A stretch of 38,312 bases of DNA from Actinomycetota bacterium (GCA_005885165.1 VAXR01000060.1:1-38312); one strand, 5' to 3'; counted from the first letter of the stretch, positions 16,038-24,278 are shown. The notes: generated by a model from the letters alone, not told the origin. Numbers and translations: made by a program.

Positions 16038-17650
16038 GCCGAGGCCGTCACGGGCGTAAATTGTGGGGCGTGACCGGCTCGCTGCCGCAGGACGTCCAGC
16101 AGGTCTTCGACCGGTTCATCACGACCGAGTACACGACGGTCGACCGGCGCGGGCAGCCCATCACCTGGCCGGTGACGCCTTACTACGAGCCCGGCGCCGA
16201 GTGCATCGACGTCACCACCGGCCTTGGCTATCCGAAAAAGGCCGACGACGCGGCCGCGAACCCCAAGGTCGCGCTGCTCTTCTCCGACCCCACGGGCGCC
16301 AGCATGAGCGATCCGCCCACCGTTCTCGTCCAGGGGACCGGGGCGGTCGACGACCGCGACCTCGATGCGAACCGCGAGCGCTACACGCGCGAGTCCGTGG
16401 AGAAGCTGCCCGCCGCGAAGTCGATGCTGCCGCCCGGGCCGATCCAGCGCCTGTTCGACTGGTACTTCAAGCGGATCTACGTGCACGTCCGGCCGGAGCG
16501 GGTGTACGTCTGGCGGGCCGGCGCCCAGGAGCCCGAGCTGCTCGACGCGCACCTGGAGGAGGTGCGCTCGGGTCACAACGAGGAGCCGGATGCGCCGCAT
16601 GCGGGGCCGCGCGCGAAGGAGCCCTCCTGGGACAGCAGGATCGAGGAGCTCGGCCAGCGCTACGACAGCGCAGTGCTCTCGGTGGTGGCGCCGGACGGCT
16701 TCCCGTTCTCGGTGCGGGTCCCGGTCGAGGTCGACAGGCGAGCGGGGAGGATCCGGCTCGGCAGCGCGCCGCCCGGTCTGCCGCTTTCGCCCGGGCTCGT
16801 ATGCCTGACCGCGCACGACCACGCACCCGACTTCGCGTGGCAGCGGAACTTCCAAGTCCGCGGCGACCTCGTAGAGGACGGCGAGGCGTGGTCGCTCGTT
16901 CCGTCCAAGCTCATCGGTGGCTTCGAGATGCCGCCCACCTCGACGATCGCCCGTTACCGGCAGAACCTGTCGAAGGTCATGCGCTTCCGCCGCATCGCCA
17001 AGCGGGAGCTCGCGAAGCGCTAAGGCCACTAGAAGCGCCTCCAGCGCCGCGATCGTCTGCTCGTTCGTCTCGAACCGGATCGCGTGCATCCCGAGCTCCT
17101 CGGCTGCCTGGCAGTTCACGTCCGTGTCGTCGACGAACGCGCAGTCGGCGGGCGGGATGCCGTCGCCCAGTCGCTCCAGCGTGAGCTCGTAGATCCCGCG
17201 CTCCGGCTTGCGCATCCCGACGAACGCCGAGTCGACCACGATCTCGAAGATCTCGTCGATGTCGGGGAGCTTCGCCCGCCAGTGCGGCTCCCACTCGCGG
17301 ACGTTGTTCGTGAGGAGCGCGAGACGCAGGCCTCGATCGCGCAGCTCGCGCATGTATCGGATCATCCGCTCGTTCGGATGGAGGTTGGCGAAGTACGTCT
17401 CGCGCAGCGAGTCGAGCTGCACGCCGCCGCCGAGCTCCGCCTCGATGGCGCCCAGGAACTCGGCCTCCGTAAGCCGGCCTCGCTCGAGCTCGTAGAGCGG
17501 GTAGTCGCCGCCGGACTTCTCGGCCACCCGCGCCATCGCCTTGCCCAGCTCCTCGAACGAGATGCCCGTCTCGCTGCGGTACGCGCGGAACGACTCGATC
17601 AGCGGGGTGGTGAGGACGCCCCCGAAGTCGGAGATCACCGCTCGGATCAC
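15917..17650 (-). CDS. HAD-superfamily hydrolase with run-on antisense frame
   Basis: GTG 17650 overlaps the stop of the upstream gene (GTGA), which fixes the start. Residues 1 to about 212 (17650 to about 17014) are a full HAD subclass IA domain: VISDFGGVLTTP with nucleophile Asp8, ALLTNN as motif II, KPERGIYELTLERL with the motif III Lys, and FVDDTDVNCQAAEELG as motif IV. The +2 Asp of the usual DxD is Gly, as in several IA members. After TIAALEALL no in-frame stop occurs until 15917, so the frame reads antisense through the whole PNPOx-like gene. The extra ~365 residues look like Arg/Pro-rich shadow sequence. The real gene probably ends near 17014; a small indel or a lost stop is likely. 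Confidence 0.6.
   Translation of the reverse strand: MIRAVISDFGGVLTTPLIESFRAYRSETGISFEELGKAMARVAEKSGGDYPLYELERGRLTEAEFLGAIEAELGGGVQLDSLRETYFANLHPNERMIRYMRELRDRGLRLALLTNNVREWEPHWRAKLPDIDEIFEIVVDSAFVGMRKPERGIYELTLERLGDGIPPADCAFVDDTDVNCQAAEELGMHAIRFETNEQTIAALEALLVALALRELPLGDAAEAHDLRQVLPVTGDRRGGRHLEATDELGRNERPRLAVLYEVAADLEVPLPREVGCVVVRGQAYEPGRKRQTGRRAAEPDPPRSPVDLDRDPHREREAVRRHHREHCAVVALAELLDPAVPGGLLRARPRMRRIRLLVVTRAHLLQVRVEQLGLLGAGPPDVHPLRPDVHVDPLEVPVEQALDRPGRQHRLRGGQLLHGLARVALAVRIEVAVVDRPGPLDENGGRIAHAGARGVGEEQRDLGVRGRVVGLFRIAKAGGDVDALGAGLVVRRHRPGDGLPAPVDRRVLGRDEPVEDLLDVLRQRAGHAPQFTPVTASAQGAQPGCAHMPAWAARAWAAAARNVGASWSFGWIVSGSA
16070..17023 (+). CDS. pyridoxamine 5'-phosphate oxidase-like split-barrel protein
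   Basis: 317 residues from GTG 16070 (VTGSLPQDVQQVFDRF). The first 150 residues have the split-barrel pattern of flavin- or F420-binding PNPOx-like proteins: TEYTTVDRRGQPITWPVTPYY, DVTTGLGYPKKADDAAANPKVALLFSD, LVQGTGAVDDRD. A second region (YDSAVLSVVAPDGFPFSVRVPV onward) looks like a second barrel, so this may be a tandem-barrel member. No substrate can be named. It lies 32 bp after the nuclease gene. Its 3' end meets the HAD gene on the other strand, whose reading frame continues antisense through this gene. Confidence 0.75.
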   Translation: MTGSLPQDVQQVFDRFITTEYTTVDRRGQPITWPVTPYYEPGAECIDVTTGLGYPKKADDAAANPKVALLFSDPTGASMSDPPTVLVQGTGAVDDRDLDANRERYTRESVEKLPAAKSMLPPGPIQRLFDWYFKRIYVHVRPERVYVWRAGAQEPELLDAHLEEVRSGHNEEPDAPHAGPRAKEPSWDSRIEELGQRYDSAVLSVVAPDGFPFSVRVPVEVDRRAGRIRLGSAPPGLPLSPGLVCLTAHDHAPDFAWQRNFQVRGDLVEDGEAWSLVPSKLIGGFEMPPTSTIARYRQNLSKVMRFRRIAKRELAKR

Positions 17651-18363
17651 GCCGCCGCCGCAGGCTCGTAGGGCTCGTCCCGTACTGTGATCTCGTAGGC
17701 GCCGACGCCGTCGCGGCCCTCCATCCGCCAGGCGAACACGGCGAGGTTCACGCGGAGGCCCTCGAGGGTCAGCGACATTCCGGCCTGCACCGTGCCGGAT
17801 GCGCGCCGCGGGAAGTCCTCCTCCGGGAGCCACAGCTCGAGCCCGGCCGCGCGCTGGCGCCCGTCCGGGTCGTACACGGTCGAGATCCGCGCTTTCTCGG
17901 GGGCTGCCGCCTCCTCACCGGCGAGCAGGTGGGCGCTCACGCGCTCCTGACCGTGCCCAACGGCCCCGCGCGGGCGGAGCGCGACGGCGAGCGCCGCGTG
18001 CTCCTCGTCGAACAGCGCGGACACGGTCCGCAGCGCGTCGAGTTCAGACCAGGCCGGAGGCTCGAACGTCTCGCTGGCGGTACCCAGGCAGTCGATCTGG
18101 TGTCCCGCGGCAGACCCCGACACCCGGCAGACCCATATCGCGGTGCCGGCCAGCTCGATCGCAGCCGACACCGGCGCGAACGAGAGCTCGAGCCCGTCCC
18201 CATGCCGGGCGGCGAACTGGTCGCCGGCTCGCTCTAGCGCTGGCGCACCGTCGAGCGCTCGCGCCTCGTCGCGCTCGAAGAGGACCGCGGCGCCCGAGCG
18301 CAACGTCGCGTGCAGCTCGCGCTCCTGGTCGAAGAAGGCGAGCGAGACCGCCGGCTCGCTCAC
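17647..18363 (-). CDS. protein of unknown function
   Basis: 238 residues from GTG 18363, which overlaps the fxsA stop (GTGA); its own TGA overlaps the HAD start the same way. It has no signal peptide or membrane segment. The sequence suggests a beta-rich protein with alternating strands (VSLAFFDQERELHATLRSG, ELSFAPVSAAIELAGTAIWVCRVSG, LEGLRVNLAVFAWRMEG) and ends YEITVRDEPYEPAAAA. The layout is somewhat like two-lobed lipocalin-type folds, but I do not recognise a family and give no function. The tight coupling with fxsA and HAD genes argues that it is a real gene. Confidence 0.75.
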   Translation of the reverse strand: MSEPAVSLAFFDQERELHATLRSGAAVLFERDEARALDGAPALERAGDQFAARHGDGLELSFAPVSAAIELAGTAIWVCRVSGSAAGHQIDCLGTASETFEPPAWSELDALRTVSALFDEEHAALAVALRPRGAVGHGQERVSAHLLAGEEAAAPEKARISTVYDPDGRQRAAGLELWLPEEDFPRRASGTVQAGMSLTLEGLRVNLAVFAWRMEGRDGVGAYEITVRDEPYEPAAAA

Positions 18364-18845
18364 CTCGGCAGCCGCGGGCTCTCCCAATCGACCTCGGTGG
18401 CCGTGCCCTCGACGTCCCAGCCGTCCGTCCCGGGCGGCGGGCCCCGTCTTCGCCGGCGACCGCCGCGGGCTACGCCCGTCGCCGCGCGGCGCTCGATCCT
18501 GCGCCGAACCGCCCGACGGAACAGTGCGCGCGTCGGCGGCAGGAGCAGCAGCAGCCCCACGACGTCGGTGAGGAACCCGGGCGTGATGAGGAACGCCCCG
18601 CCGAAGATCACGAGCACGCCGTCGATGACCTCGCTGTGCGGCACGCGTCCGGCCCGCACGGTCTCGTTGAAACGGCGCCAGACGACCCGGCCCTGCGAGC
18701 GCAGGAGCAGCGAGCCGAGCACGGAATCGGCGGCGAGGAGCAGGATCGTCGGCACCGCGCCGATCGCCTCGCCGACCTTGAAGATCACGTACAGCTCCGC
18801 GAGCGGCACCGCGATGAACAGGGCGAGGAGCGCCAAGAGGACCAT
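18360..18845 (-). CDS. fxsA: FxsA-family membrane protein
   Basis: 161 residues from ATG 18845. Four hydrophobic segments are visible: LLALLALFIAVPLAELYVIF (with the conserved P-x-x-E), AVPTILLLAADSVLGSLLL, VIDGVLVIFGGAFLITPGFL and FLTDVVGLLLLLPPTRALF. PGFLTDVVGLLLLLP is the FxsA signature. A basic, Gly-rich cytoplasmic tail follows. Escherichia coli FxsA relieves exclusion of phage T7 by the F plasmid; the cellular role elsewhere is unknown. First gene of a three-gene minus-strand operon; divergent from the MIP18-type gene with about 50 bp between starts. Confidence 0.88.
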   Translation of the reverse strand: MVLLALLALFIAVPLAELYVIFKVGEAIGAVPTILLLAADSVLGSLLLRSQGRVVWRRFNETVRAGRVPHSEVIDGVLVIFGGAFLITPGFLTDVVGLLLLLPPTRALFRRAVRRRIERRAATGVARGGRRRRRGPPPGTDGWDVEGTATEVDWESPRLPR

Positions 18846-18896
18846 CGAAAAGCAGGCTACCGAGCGTCCGGGACCGTCCGCCCTAACATGGTCTCC

Positions 18897-19193
18897 ATGC
18901 CCACCGTCGAGGAGGTCAACGAGGCCCTCAGCAACGTGATCGACCCCGAGCTCGGGCTCGATTTCGTCGAGCTCGGGCTCGTCTACGGCGTCGAGGTCGA
19001 GGACGGCGACGTGCACGTCACGTTCACGCTCACCTCGCCCGGCTGCCCGATCGGGCCCCAGGTGACCGAACAGATCAGGGAGTACGTGGGCGAGCTCGAC
19101 GGCGTCGAGAACGTCGAGCCGAGCATGACGTTCTCGCCTCCGTGGACGCCGGACATGATGAGCGAGGACGCGAAGTTCGCGCTCGGCTATTGA
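18897..19193 (+). CDS. MIP18/DUF59-type metal-sulfur cluster assembly factor
   Basis: 98 residues from ATG 18897 (MPTVEEVNEALSNVIDPELG); an in-frame ATG at 18888 would add three residues. The protein matches the DUF59 family seen in SufT and PaaD-like proteins: NVIDPELGLDFVELGLVYGV, VHVTFTLTSPGCPIGPQVTEQI with the conserved Cys, and FSPPWTPDMMSEDAKFALGY. Members help iron-sulfur cluster maturation. TAACAT lies 7 bp before ATG 18897 and could be the -10 box of a leaderless transcript (inference). It stands alone here, with no suf genes in view. Confidence 0.88.
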   Translation: MPTVEEVNEALSNVIDPELGLDFVELGLVYGVEVEDGDVHVTFTLTSPGCPIGPQVTEQIREYVGELDGVENVEPSMTFSPPWTPDMMSEDAKFALGY

Positions 19194-19224
19194 GCTCCGT
19201 CGCAGCGAACTGGGATAGGCGGCG

Positions 19225-20661
19225 CTAGGAGCCCGTGCCCGCCGGCTCGGGCGTCGCCGGTGCCGCAGGCTCCTCGCCCGAAGCCGCAAGCAGCTCCTGA
19301 AGCGATTCCTCGAGCGCCTCGGCGACGAAGTCGAGGTCCGGCATGGCGTCGTAGTCGGCGAGCAGCCCGAACTCGAGCGCGCCGTTGTAGCTCACGATCG
19401 CGAGCGCGAGCGCGTGGTTGTCCGGCAGGAACGCGAGCGGGACGAGCTCGCGCAGCTCCCGACCGTGCATGTAGAGCGGGAACTGGGGACCCGGCACGTT
19501 CGTCACGATCAGGTTGAAGAGGCGCGTGGAGAAGTTGAGGCGCGACGCCTGGGCGAGGATCGTGGGCGGCGCGAAGTCGGACAGGCCCGCGATCACCTCG
19601 GCGCCGAGCGCCTGCTTCGACTCCTTGAGCCCCTCCATCGCCTCGCGAACGATGTTCAGACGCTCGACCGGGTCGTCGACGTAGACGGGCAGCGGCCCGC
19701 GCATGGCGGCGATCCTGTTCCCAAGCGCGCCCTCGTCTGCCTCGGTCCGGATCGACACCGGCACGAGCGCGCGAAGCTCGAGTCCCTCGGTGCGAACCCC
19801 GCGCGAGGTGAGCCAGCGGCGCAGCGCTCCGGCGACGACGGTCAGCACGACGTCGTTGACCGTGCCGGCGAGCTCGTTCTTCGCCCGCTTGAAGTCGGCG
19901 AGGGTCGACCTGACCCAGCGGATGCGCCGGTGCGGCCCGATCTCGACGTTCAGCGGGAGCTCGGGGGCCGGGTTCAGGTTTGCCCACGCCACCTCGCCGA
20001 GCCCCTCGGCCGCCTCCCGGACCTCGTGCAGGGCGCGGCTGGGCGACTGGACGGCCCCGATTCCGCGGCGGAGGGCGCCGAGCGGGGCATTAACGAAATC
20101 GCGCACGCCCTCGGCCACCAGCTCCGCGGTCGACGGCAGCGGCTGTGGAGTCCACGGCTCCGGCTCGATGTGGCGAGGGACTGGGTCGACGTCGAACAGG
20201 ACGCTCGCGAGGTCGAGGCCCGAGATCCCGTCGACCATCGAGTGATGCGTCTTCGTGATCAGGGCGAAGCTGTTGCCCTCGAGGCCCTGGACGAGCCACG
20301 TCTCCCACAGCGGCTTGGAGCGATCGAGGCGCTGCGAGTAGATGCGCCCGGCCAGCGCGCGCAGCTGGTCTGTCGAGCCCGGGTTCGGAAGCGCGGTGTG
20401 CCGCACGTGGTACTCGAGGTTGAAGCTCGGATCGTCGATCCACACCGGGCGGCCGGCCTGGAACGGCGGGAACGCCAGCTTCTGCCGGTAGCGCGGGACC
20501 AGGTGCAGCCGGGACTCGACGTCCTCGAGTAGCTCCTCGTGGCTCGGCGGCGGCCCCTCGAACAGCAGGATCGCGCCGACGTGCATGTGCGACGCCCGTC
20601 CCTCCTGGGCTAGGAAGGACGCGTCGACGGCGGTCAGGCGGTCCTTGTGGCGCGGCGCCAT
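19225..20661 (-). CDS. wax ester synthase/diacylglycerol acyltransferase (WS/DGAT)
   Basis: 478 residues from ATG 20661 (MAPRHKDRLTAVDASFLAQE). The active-site motif HHSMVDG lies at residues 139-145, matching HHxxxDG, inside ALITKTHHSMVDGISGLDL. Other family landmarks are ASFLAQEG, RLDRSKPLWETWLVQGL, NDVVLTVVAGALRRWL and the C-terminal NLIVTNVPGPQFPLY. The enzyme joins fatty acyl-CoA to diacylglycerol or a fatty alcohol, giving storage lipids, at the inner face of the membrane. It fits with the fatty-acid oxidation genes at the right end of the window. It is divergent from the M28 peptidase gene, with only 40 bp between starts. Confidence 0.92.
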   Translation of the reverse strand: MAPRHKDRLTAVDASFLAQEGRASHMHVGAILLFEGPPPSHEELLEDVESRLHLVPRYRQKLAFPPFQAGRPVWIDDPSFNLEYHVRHTALPNPGSTDQLRALAGRIYSQRLDRSKPLWETWLVQGLEGNSFALITKTHHSMVDGISGLDLASVLFDVDPVPRHIEPEPWTPQPLPSTAELVAEGVRDFVNAPLGALRRGIGAVQSPSRALHEVREAAEGLGEVAWANLNPAPELPLNVEIGPHRRIRWVRSTLADFKRAKNELAGTVNDVVLTVVAGALRRWLTSRGVRTEGLELRALVPVSIRTEADEGALGNRIAAMRGPLPVYVDDPVERLNIVREAMEGLKESKQALGAEVIAGLSDFAPPTILAQASRLNFSTRLFNLIVTNVPGPQFPLYMHGRELRELVPLAFLPDNHALALAIVSYNGALEFGLLADYDAMPDLDFVAEALEESLQELLAASGEEPAAPATPEPAGTGS

Positions 20662-20701
20662 GGTGCCGCAGAGTACCCGGAAATCGGGCGAGAATGGGCG
20701 A

Positions 20702-21556
20702 ATGCGGAAGCTCCTGCCGCTGGCGTGCCTCGCGCTCGTCGCCGGTTGCGGAGGAGCCGCGACGGGCCAGCCGCGATCGGCCGGCAAGGTCCGCTTCGAC
20801 GCAGCCGCGGCCATGCATCTCGTGCGCGTGCAGGTCGGCTACGGACCGCGCCCGGCGGGCTCCCGCGCGTCGCGGCGGCTGGGCAGGTGGCTTCGCTCCG
20901 AGCTACCGCACGGACGGTTTCAGCGCGTGCCGCACGGGCTCCGCAACGTTGTCGGATCTGTGGTGGGCCGCGATCCGCGACGCATCGTGGTTGTCGGTGC
21001 GCACTACGACACGAAGGACATCCCCGGCTACCTAGGCGCGGTCGACTCGGCCTCGGGCACCGCCGTCGCGGTGCAGCTCGCCCGCACGATCAGACCGCGG
21101 GAGCTCGGCCCGACGGTCGTGTTCGTGCTGTTCGACGGCGAGGAGAGCCCGCCCGGGCCGCCCGAGACCCCGGCGGACTTCGTGCGCCGGGGGCTCAGGG
21201 GGAGCAAGGTCGCCGCTCGCTCGCTGCGTGAGGCCGAGACGATGGTCCTGCTGGACCTGGTCGGCAACCGCCACCTCCGACTCCGCCGCGATCCCTTCTC
21301 AGACAAGCACCTCTGGTCGCGGCTCCGCGACGTCGCGAACCACCTCGGGACGGGGCACGCATTCCGCGACGGGACCGCCGACGCCACCTTCTACGACGAT
21401 CACTATCCGTTCGTGCGTGCCGGAGTGCCGTCGATCGACCTGATCGATTTCGACTTTCCCTGCTGGCATGCGCCCTGCGACAACCTCTCGCAGGTGTCGC
21501 AGGCGTCGCTGGGAGAGACGGGGCGGACGGTGCTGGGTTTGCTTCTTACACTCTGA
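20702..21556 (+). CDS. M28-family metallopeptidase lipoprotein
   Basis: 284 residues from ATG 20702, directly before a lipoprotein signal (MRKLLPLACLALVAGCGG, lipobox VAGC with Cys16). The catalytic domain carries the dinuclear zinc ligands of M28 enzymes: VVGAHYDTK (His101, with the supporting Asp103), GAVDSASGTA (Asp115), FVLFDGEES (Glu pair about 147-148), a later Asp, and His in DFDFPCWHAPCDN. The layout resembles glutaminyl-peptide cyclotransferases as well as aminopeptidases, so either activity is possible. It would act outside the membrane. The gap to ispH is 4 bp, suggesting co-transcription. Confidence 0.85.
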   Translation: MRKLLPLACLALVAGCGGAATGQPRSAGKVRFDAAAAMHLVRVQVGYGPRPAGSRASRRLGRWLRSELPHGRFQRVPHGLRNVVGSVVGRDPRRIVVVGAHYDTKDIPGYLGAVDSASGTAVAVQLARTIRPRELGPTVVFVLFDGEESPPGPPETPADFVRRGLRGSKVAARSLREAETMVLLDLVGNRHLRLRRDPFSDKHLWSRLRDVANHLGTGHAFRDGTADATFYDDHYPFVRAGVPSIDLIDFDFPCWHAPCDNLSQVSQASLGETGRTVLGLLLTL

Positions 21557-21560
21557 GGCG

Positions 21561-22517
21561 ATGCCCGCCGCCCCCGAGAGGCTGCTTCTCGCCGCGCCGC
21601 GCGGCTACTGCGCCGGCGTCGACCGCGCCGTGCAGACGGTAGAGCGCGCGCTCGAGCTCTACGGCCCGCCGGTCTACGTCCGCAAGGAGATCGTCCACAA
21701 CAAGCACGTGGTCGAGCAGCTCCGCGAGCGCGGAGCGGTCTTCGTGGACCAGGAGACCGAGGTGCCGGAGAGTGAGACGGTTGTCTTCTCGGCGCACGGG
21801 GTCGCGCCGAGCGTGCACGCCAACGCCGAGCGGCGCACGCTGCGGACCATCGACGCCACCTGCCCGCTCGTAACCAAGGTCCACGTCGAGGCGAAGAAGT
21901 TCGCGGCCCAGGGCTACACGATCGTGCTGATCGGGCACGCGGGCCACGAGGAGGTCGAGGGGACGATGGGGGAGGCGCCCGAGAGCATCGTCCTGATCGA
22001 GACCGAAGAGGACGTTGACCGGCTCGAAGTCGAGGATCCGGAGCGCGTCGCCTACATATCGCAGACGACGCTGTCGGTCGACGAGACGGATGCGATCATC
22101 GCCCGGCTGCGCGAGCGCTTCCCGAGCATCGTCGGGCCGCGGACCGACGACATCTGCTACGCGACCACCAACCGCCAGGCTGCGGTGCGCGAGATGGCAG
22201 GCGAGTGCGACCTCGTGCTGGTGATCGGCTCGAAGAACTCGTCGAACTCGAACCGCCTGGTTGAGGTCGCCCGTGCCCACGGGGCCGAGGCGCACCTGAT
22301 CGACAACGAGCTGCTCGTCGAGGAGGAGTGGCTCGAGGGCAAGCGCACCGTCGGGATCACGTCGGGGGCGAGCGCGCCCGAGGAGCTCGTGCAGCGGCTC
22401 GTCGACTTCTTCCGCGAGCGCGGCACGCGCGAGGTGAGCGAGTTCGAGGTCGTCCAGGAGGACGTCCGCTTCATGCTGCCGAAGGAGATCAGGAAGGCGA
22501 TGGCGGCAACGGCGTGA
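21561..22517 (+). CDS. ispH: 4-hydroxy-3-methylbut-2-enyl diphosphate reductase
   Basis: 318 residues from ATG 21561. The three [4Fe-4S] cysteines are present: Cys17 in APRGYCAGVDRAV, Cys101 in IDATCPLVTKVH and Cys199 in DICYATTNRQ. Substrate residues appear in FSAHGVAPSV, in GHEEVEGTMGEAP (catalytic Glu about 131) and in the SSNSNRL loop. IspH makes isopentenyl and dimethylallyl diphosphate in the last step of the MEP pathway. Length is normal. It lies 4 bp after the M28 gene, and its last 29 bp overlap the 3' end of the opposing thioredoxin-fold gene. Confidence 0.96.
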   Translation: MPAAPERLLLAAPRGYCAGVDRAVQTVERALELYGPPVYVRKEIVHNKHVVEQLRERGAVFVDQETEVPESETVVFSAHGVAPSVHANAERRTLRTIDATCPLVTKVHVEAKKFAAQGYTIVLIGHAGHEEVEGTMGEAPESIVLIETEEDVDRLEVEDPERVAYISQTTLSVDETDAIIARLRERFPSIVGPRTDDICYATTNRQAAVREMAGECDLVLVIGSKNSSNSNRLVEVARAHGAEAHLIDNELLVEEEWLEGKRTVGITSGASAPEELVQRLVDFFRERGTREVSEFEVVQEDVRFMLPKEIRKAMAATA

Positions 22518-23274
22518 ACTGGAAGCCGTGCAGCCGCAGGCCGGGCTCCTCGGCCACGACCGTTCCGTCGCTCTCGTAGAGGCCGGGCTCGACCTCGGCG
22601 CCGGACAGCACTGCCCAGGCGCCGCCCGCCCGGAACCGCATCGTCGCTGACGCCCCGGCGTCGGCCGCCTCGATGTAGTCCTCTCCGTCGGTCCAATCGC
22701 GCACCAGCTCGAGGCGGCCGCGGTCCGCCGGCAGCGCCACATCGGCGGTCTGCGGCTCGAACAGCGCGCCGGGGGCGTCCTCGGGGCGGATAGGGGCCAT
22801 GGGCGCCGGCGGCTCGAAATCGGGATCGATCTCGCGCAGGAGCTCCTGGATGGCGAGCTCGGTGCCCTCGTAGTCGCCCTCGCCGTAGTGGTAGTAGCGG
22901 AGGACGCTTCTGCGGTCGAAGAGGTAGCGCCCCGGCCACCCCCGGTTTCCGTACAGGCGCCATACCGCGAAGTCGGGGTCGAGCGCGACCGGGAAGGGGA
23001 CCTCGAGCGCCTCAACCGCGCGCGTAGCCACCTGACGGTCGCGCCCGAACGAGTAGCCCGGGGAGTGGACCGCGATCACCCGCAGGCCGGCATCGGCGTA
23101 GCGCTCGTGCCACTCCTTCAGGTAGGGCAGCGTGCGCAGCGAGTTGATGCGCGCGGAGTCCCAGAACTCGACGAGCACGGCGTGCCGGCCAATGAGCCGG
23201 TCCATGCGCAGGAACGCGACCCCCAGCCAGTCGAGCTCGGGTGGAAACGCCGCAATTCCACACCAGGCCCGCAC
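22489..23274 (-). CDS. thioredoxin-fold (DipZ/TlpA-like) protein lacking the CxxC
   Basis: 261 residues from GTG 23274, chosen for GGAAAG seven bases upstream; the frame also has GTG 23298 and TTG 23310. The region AVLVEFWDSARINSLRTLPYLKEWHERY aligns by eye with the DipZ-type redoxin segment, where the active site reads CINC; here it is RINS, so both redox cysteines are lost. The rest of the fold is kept: IAVHSPGYSFGRD, VPFPVALDPDFAVWRLYGNRGWPGRYLFD and YHYGEGDYEGTELAIQELL. A C-terminal beta domain (about 80 residues) follows, as in this family. It has no clear signal peptide. It cannot do thiol-disulfide exchange by the usual mechanism, so a binding or scaffold role is inferred. Confidence 0.8.
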   Translation of the reverse strand: MRAWCGIAAFPPELDWLGVAFLRMDRLIGRHAVLVEFWDSARINSLRTLPYLKEWHERYADAGLRVIAVHSPGYSFGRDRQVATRAVEALEVPFPVALDPDFAVWRLYGNRGWPGRYLFDRRSVLRYYHYGEGDYEGTELAIQELLREIDPDFEPPAPMAPIRPEDAPGALFEPQTADVALPADRGRLELVRDWTDGEDYIEAADAGASATMRFRAGGAWAVLSGAEVEPGLYESDGTVVAEEPGLRLHGFQFTPLPPSPS

Positions 23275-23384
23275 GCCGCAACTTTCCGGTGCGCCCACCG
23301 TTGATATCAATACGGCCCCGGGTATTCCATCTGGCCACCCGTTTACGGGTCGGCGGACTCACGAACCCTCGTAAAGGAGGAGCG

Positions 23385-24188
23385 TTGCGAAAGCTTCTAA
23401 TCGGCTGCCTCGTGGCGGTGGCGGCGCTCGGTATCACCGCAGTGGCGCTTGCCGTCACGGTGCAGAACTACAAGCAGACGTTCTCGTCGAAGAAGCCGGG
23501 CAAGCCTTCGGGTTCGGTCTTCCACGCGAACTCGAACGACTCGGCGAACACGTCGAACAACCAGCAGCCGGCGGCCGCGAAGGAAGTCGACATCATCTTC
23601 CCGAAGGGCTCGGCGGTCGATCAGAAGGCGATTCCGACATGCTCGGCGAGCGATCAGGACTTCAGCTCGAAGGGCCAGGCAGCGTGTCCGTCGAAGAGCC
23701 AGATCGGGCATCAGAAGCCCAAGTGCCACGCCAGCGGGCCCCAGGCGAACTGCTCGGGCCACGCGTCGCTGCGGCTGCGGTTCGGCAACAAGGGAAGCGC
23801 GGCTGACATCGCCGCTCGGATCTACGCCTTCAACGGAAAGAACAAGACGCTGATTCTCTACATCGTCCCGAACGGCGCGAACCCGATCGTCCTGCGGCCG
23901 AAGATCAAGACCGGGAAGACGCCGAAGATCATCACGAAGATCCCGGGTATCTGCACGCTCGGGACCTACCCGAACTGCGGGACCGCCGGCGAGGCAAGGC
24001 TCGACGACCTCGACCTGACGATCGACAAGCTCGGGTCGAAGACGAAGCCGTACCTCAAGACGCCGCCGACGTGCCCGTCGTCGAAGAAGTGGGTCTTCAA
24101 GGCGACTTGGCACTACCGCCCCGCGACGAGCGGCGAGCCGCCGCAGCCGGCTTCGGACACGAAGACGAGCAATTCGCCGTGCAAGTAG
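23385..24188 (+). CDS. secreted Lys/Ser-rich protein of unknown function
   Basis: 267 residues from TTG 23385, supported by a strong ribosome-binding site AAAGGAGG at 23373-23380. A signal peptide is clear (LRKLLIGCLVAVAALGITAVALA). The mature protein is polar and rich in Lys, Ser, Asn and Pro, with several Cys that could form disulfides. Landmarks include QTFSSKKPGKPSGSVFHA, KEVDIIFPKGSAVDQKAIPTC, IYAFNGKNKTLILYIVPNGA and WVFKATWHYRP. I do not recognise a domain with a known activity. Codon use is less GC-biased than neighbours, with many Lys and Asn codons, which fits a highly expressed secreted protein. A strong terminator follows at 24218. Confidence 0.8.
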   Translation: MRKLLIGCLVAVAALGITAVALAVTVQNYKQTFSSKKPGKPSGSVFHANSNDSANTSNNQQPAAAKEVDIIFPKGSAVDQKAIPTCSASDQDFSSKGQAACPSKSQIGHQKPKCHASGPQANCSGHASLRLRFGNKGSAADIAARIYAFNGKNKTLILYIVPNGANPIVLRPKIKTGKTPKIITKIPGICTLGTYPNCGTAGEARLDDLDLTIDKLGSKTKPYLKTPPTCPSSKKWVFKATWHYRPATSGEPPQPASDTKTSNSPCK

Positions 24189-24217
24189 CAGCGATCGCCT
24201 GACCAGACGGTCGCTTG

Positions 24218-24252
24218 GAACGGCCCCGCTCCGGCGGGGCCGTTCGCTTTCC
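24218..24252 (+). terminator. intrinsic terminator after the secreted-protein gene
   Basis: GAACGGCCCCG (24218-24228) pairs perfectly with CGGGGCCGTTC (24235-24245) across a 6-nt loop, followed by GCTTTCC. The 11-bp GC-rich stem with a short T-rich tail lies 30 bp after the stop at 24188. It would also stop transcripts coming from the minus-strand membrane protein gene, whose stop is at 24279. Confidence 0.75.
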
Positions 24253-24278
24253 TGGACGGCGGTGATGCGCGGCGGTTG

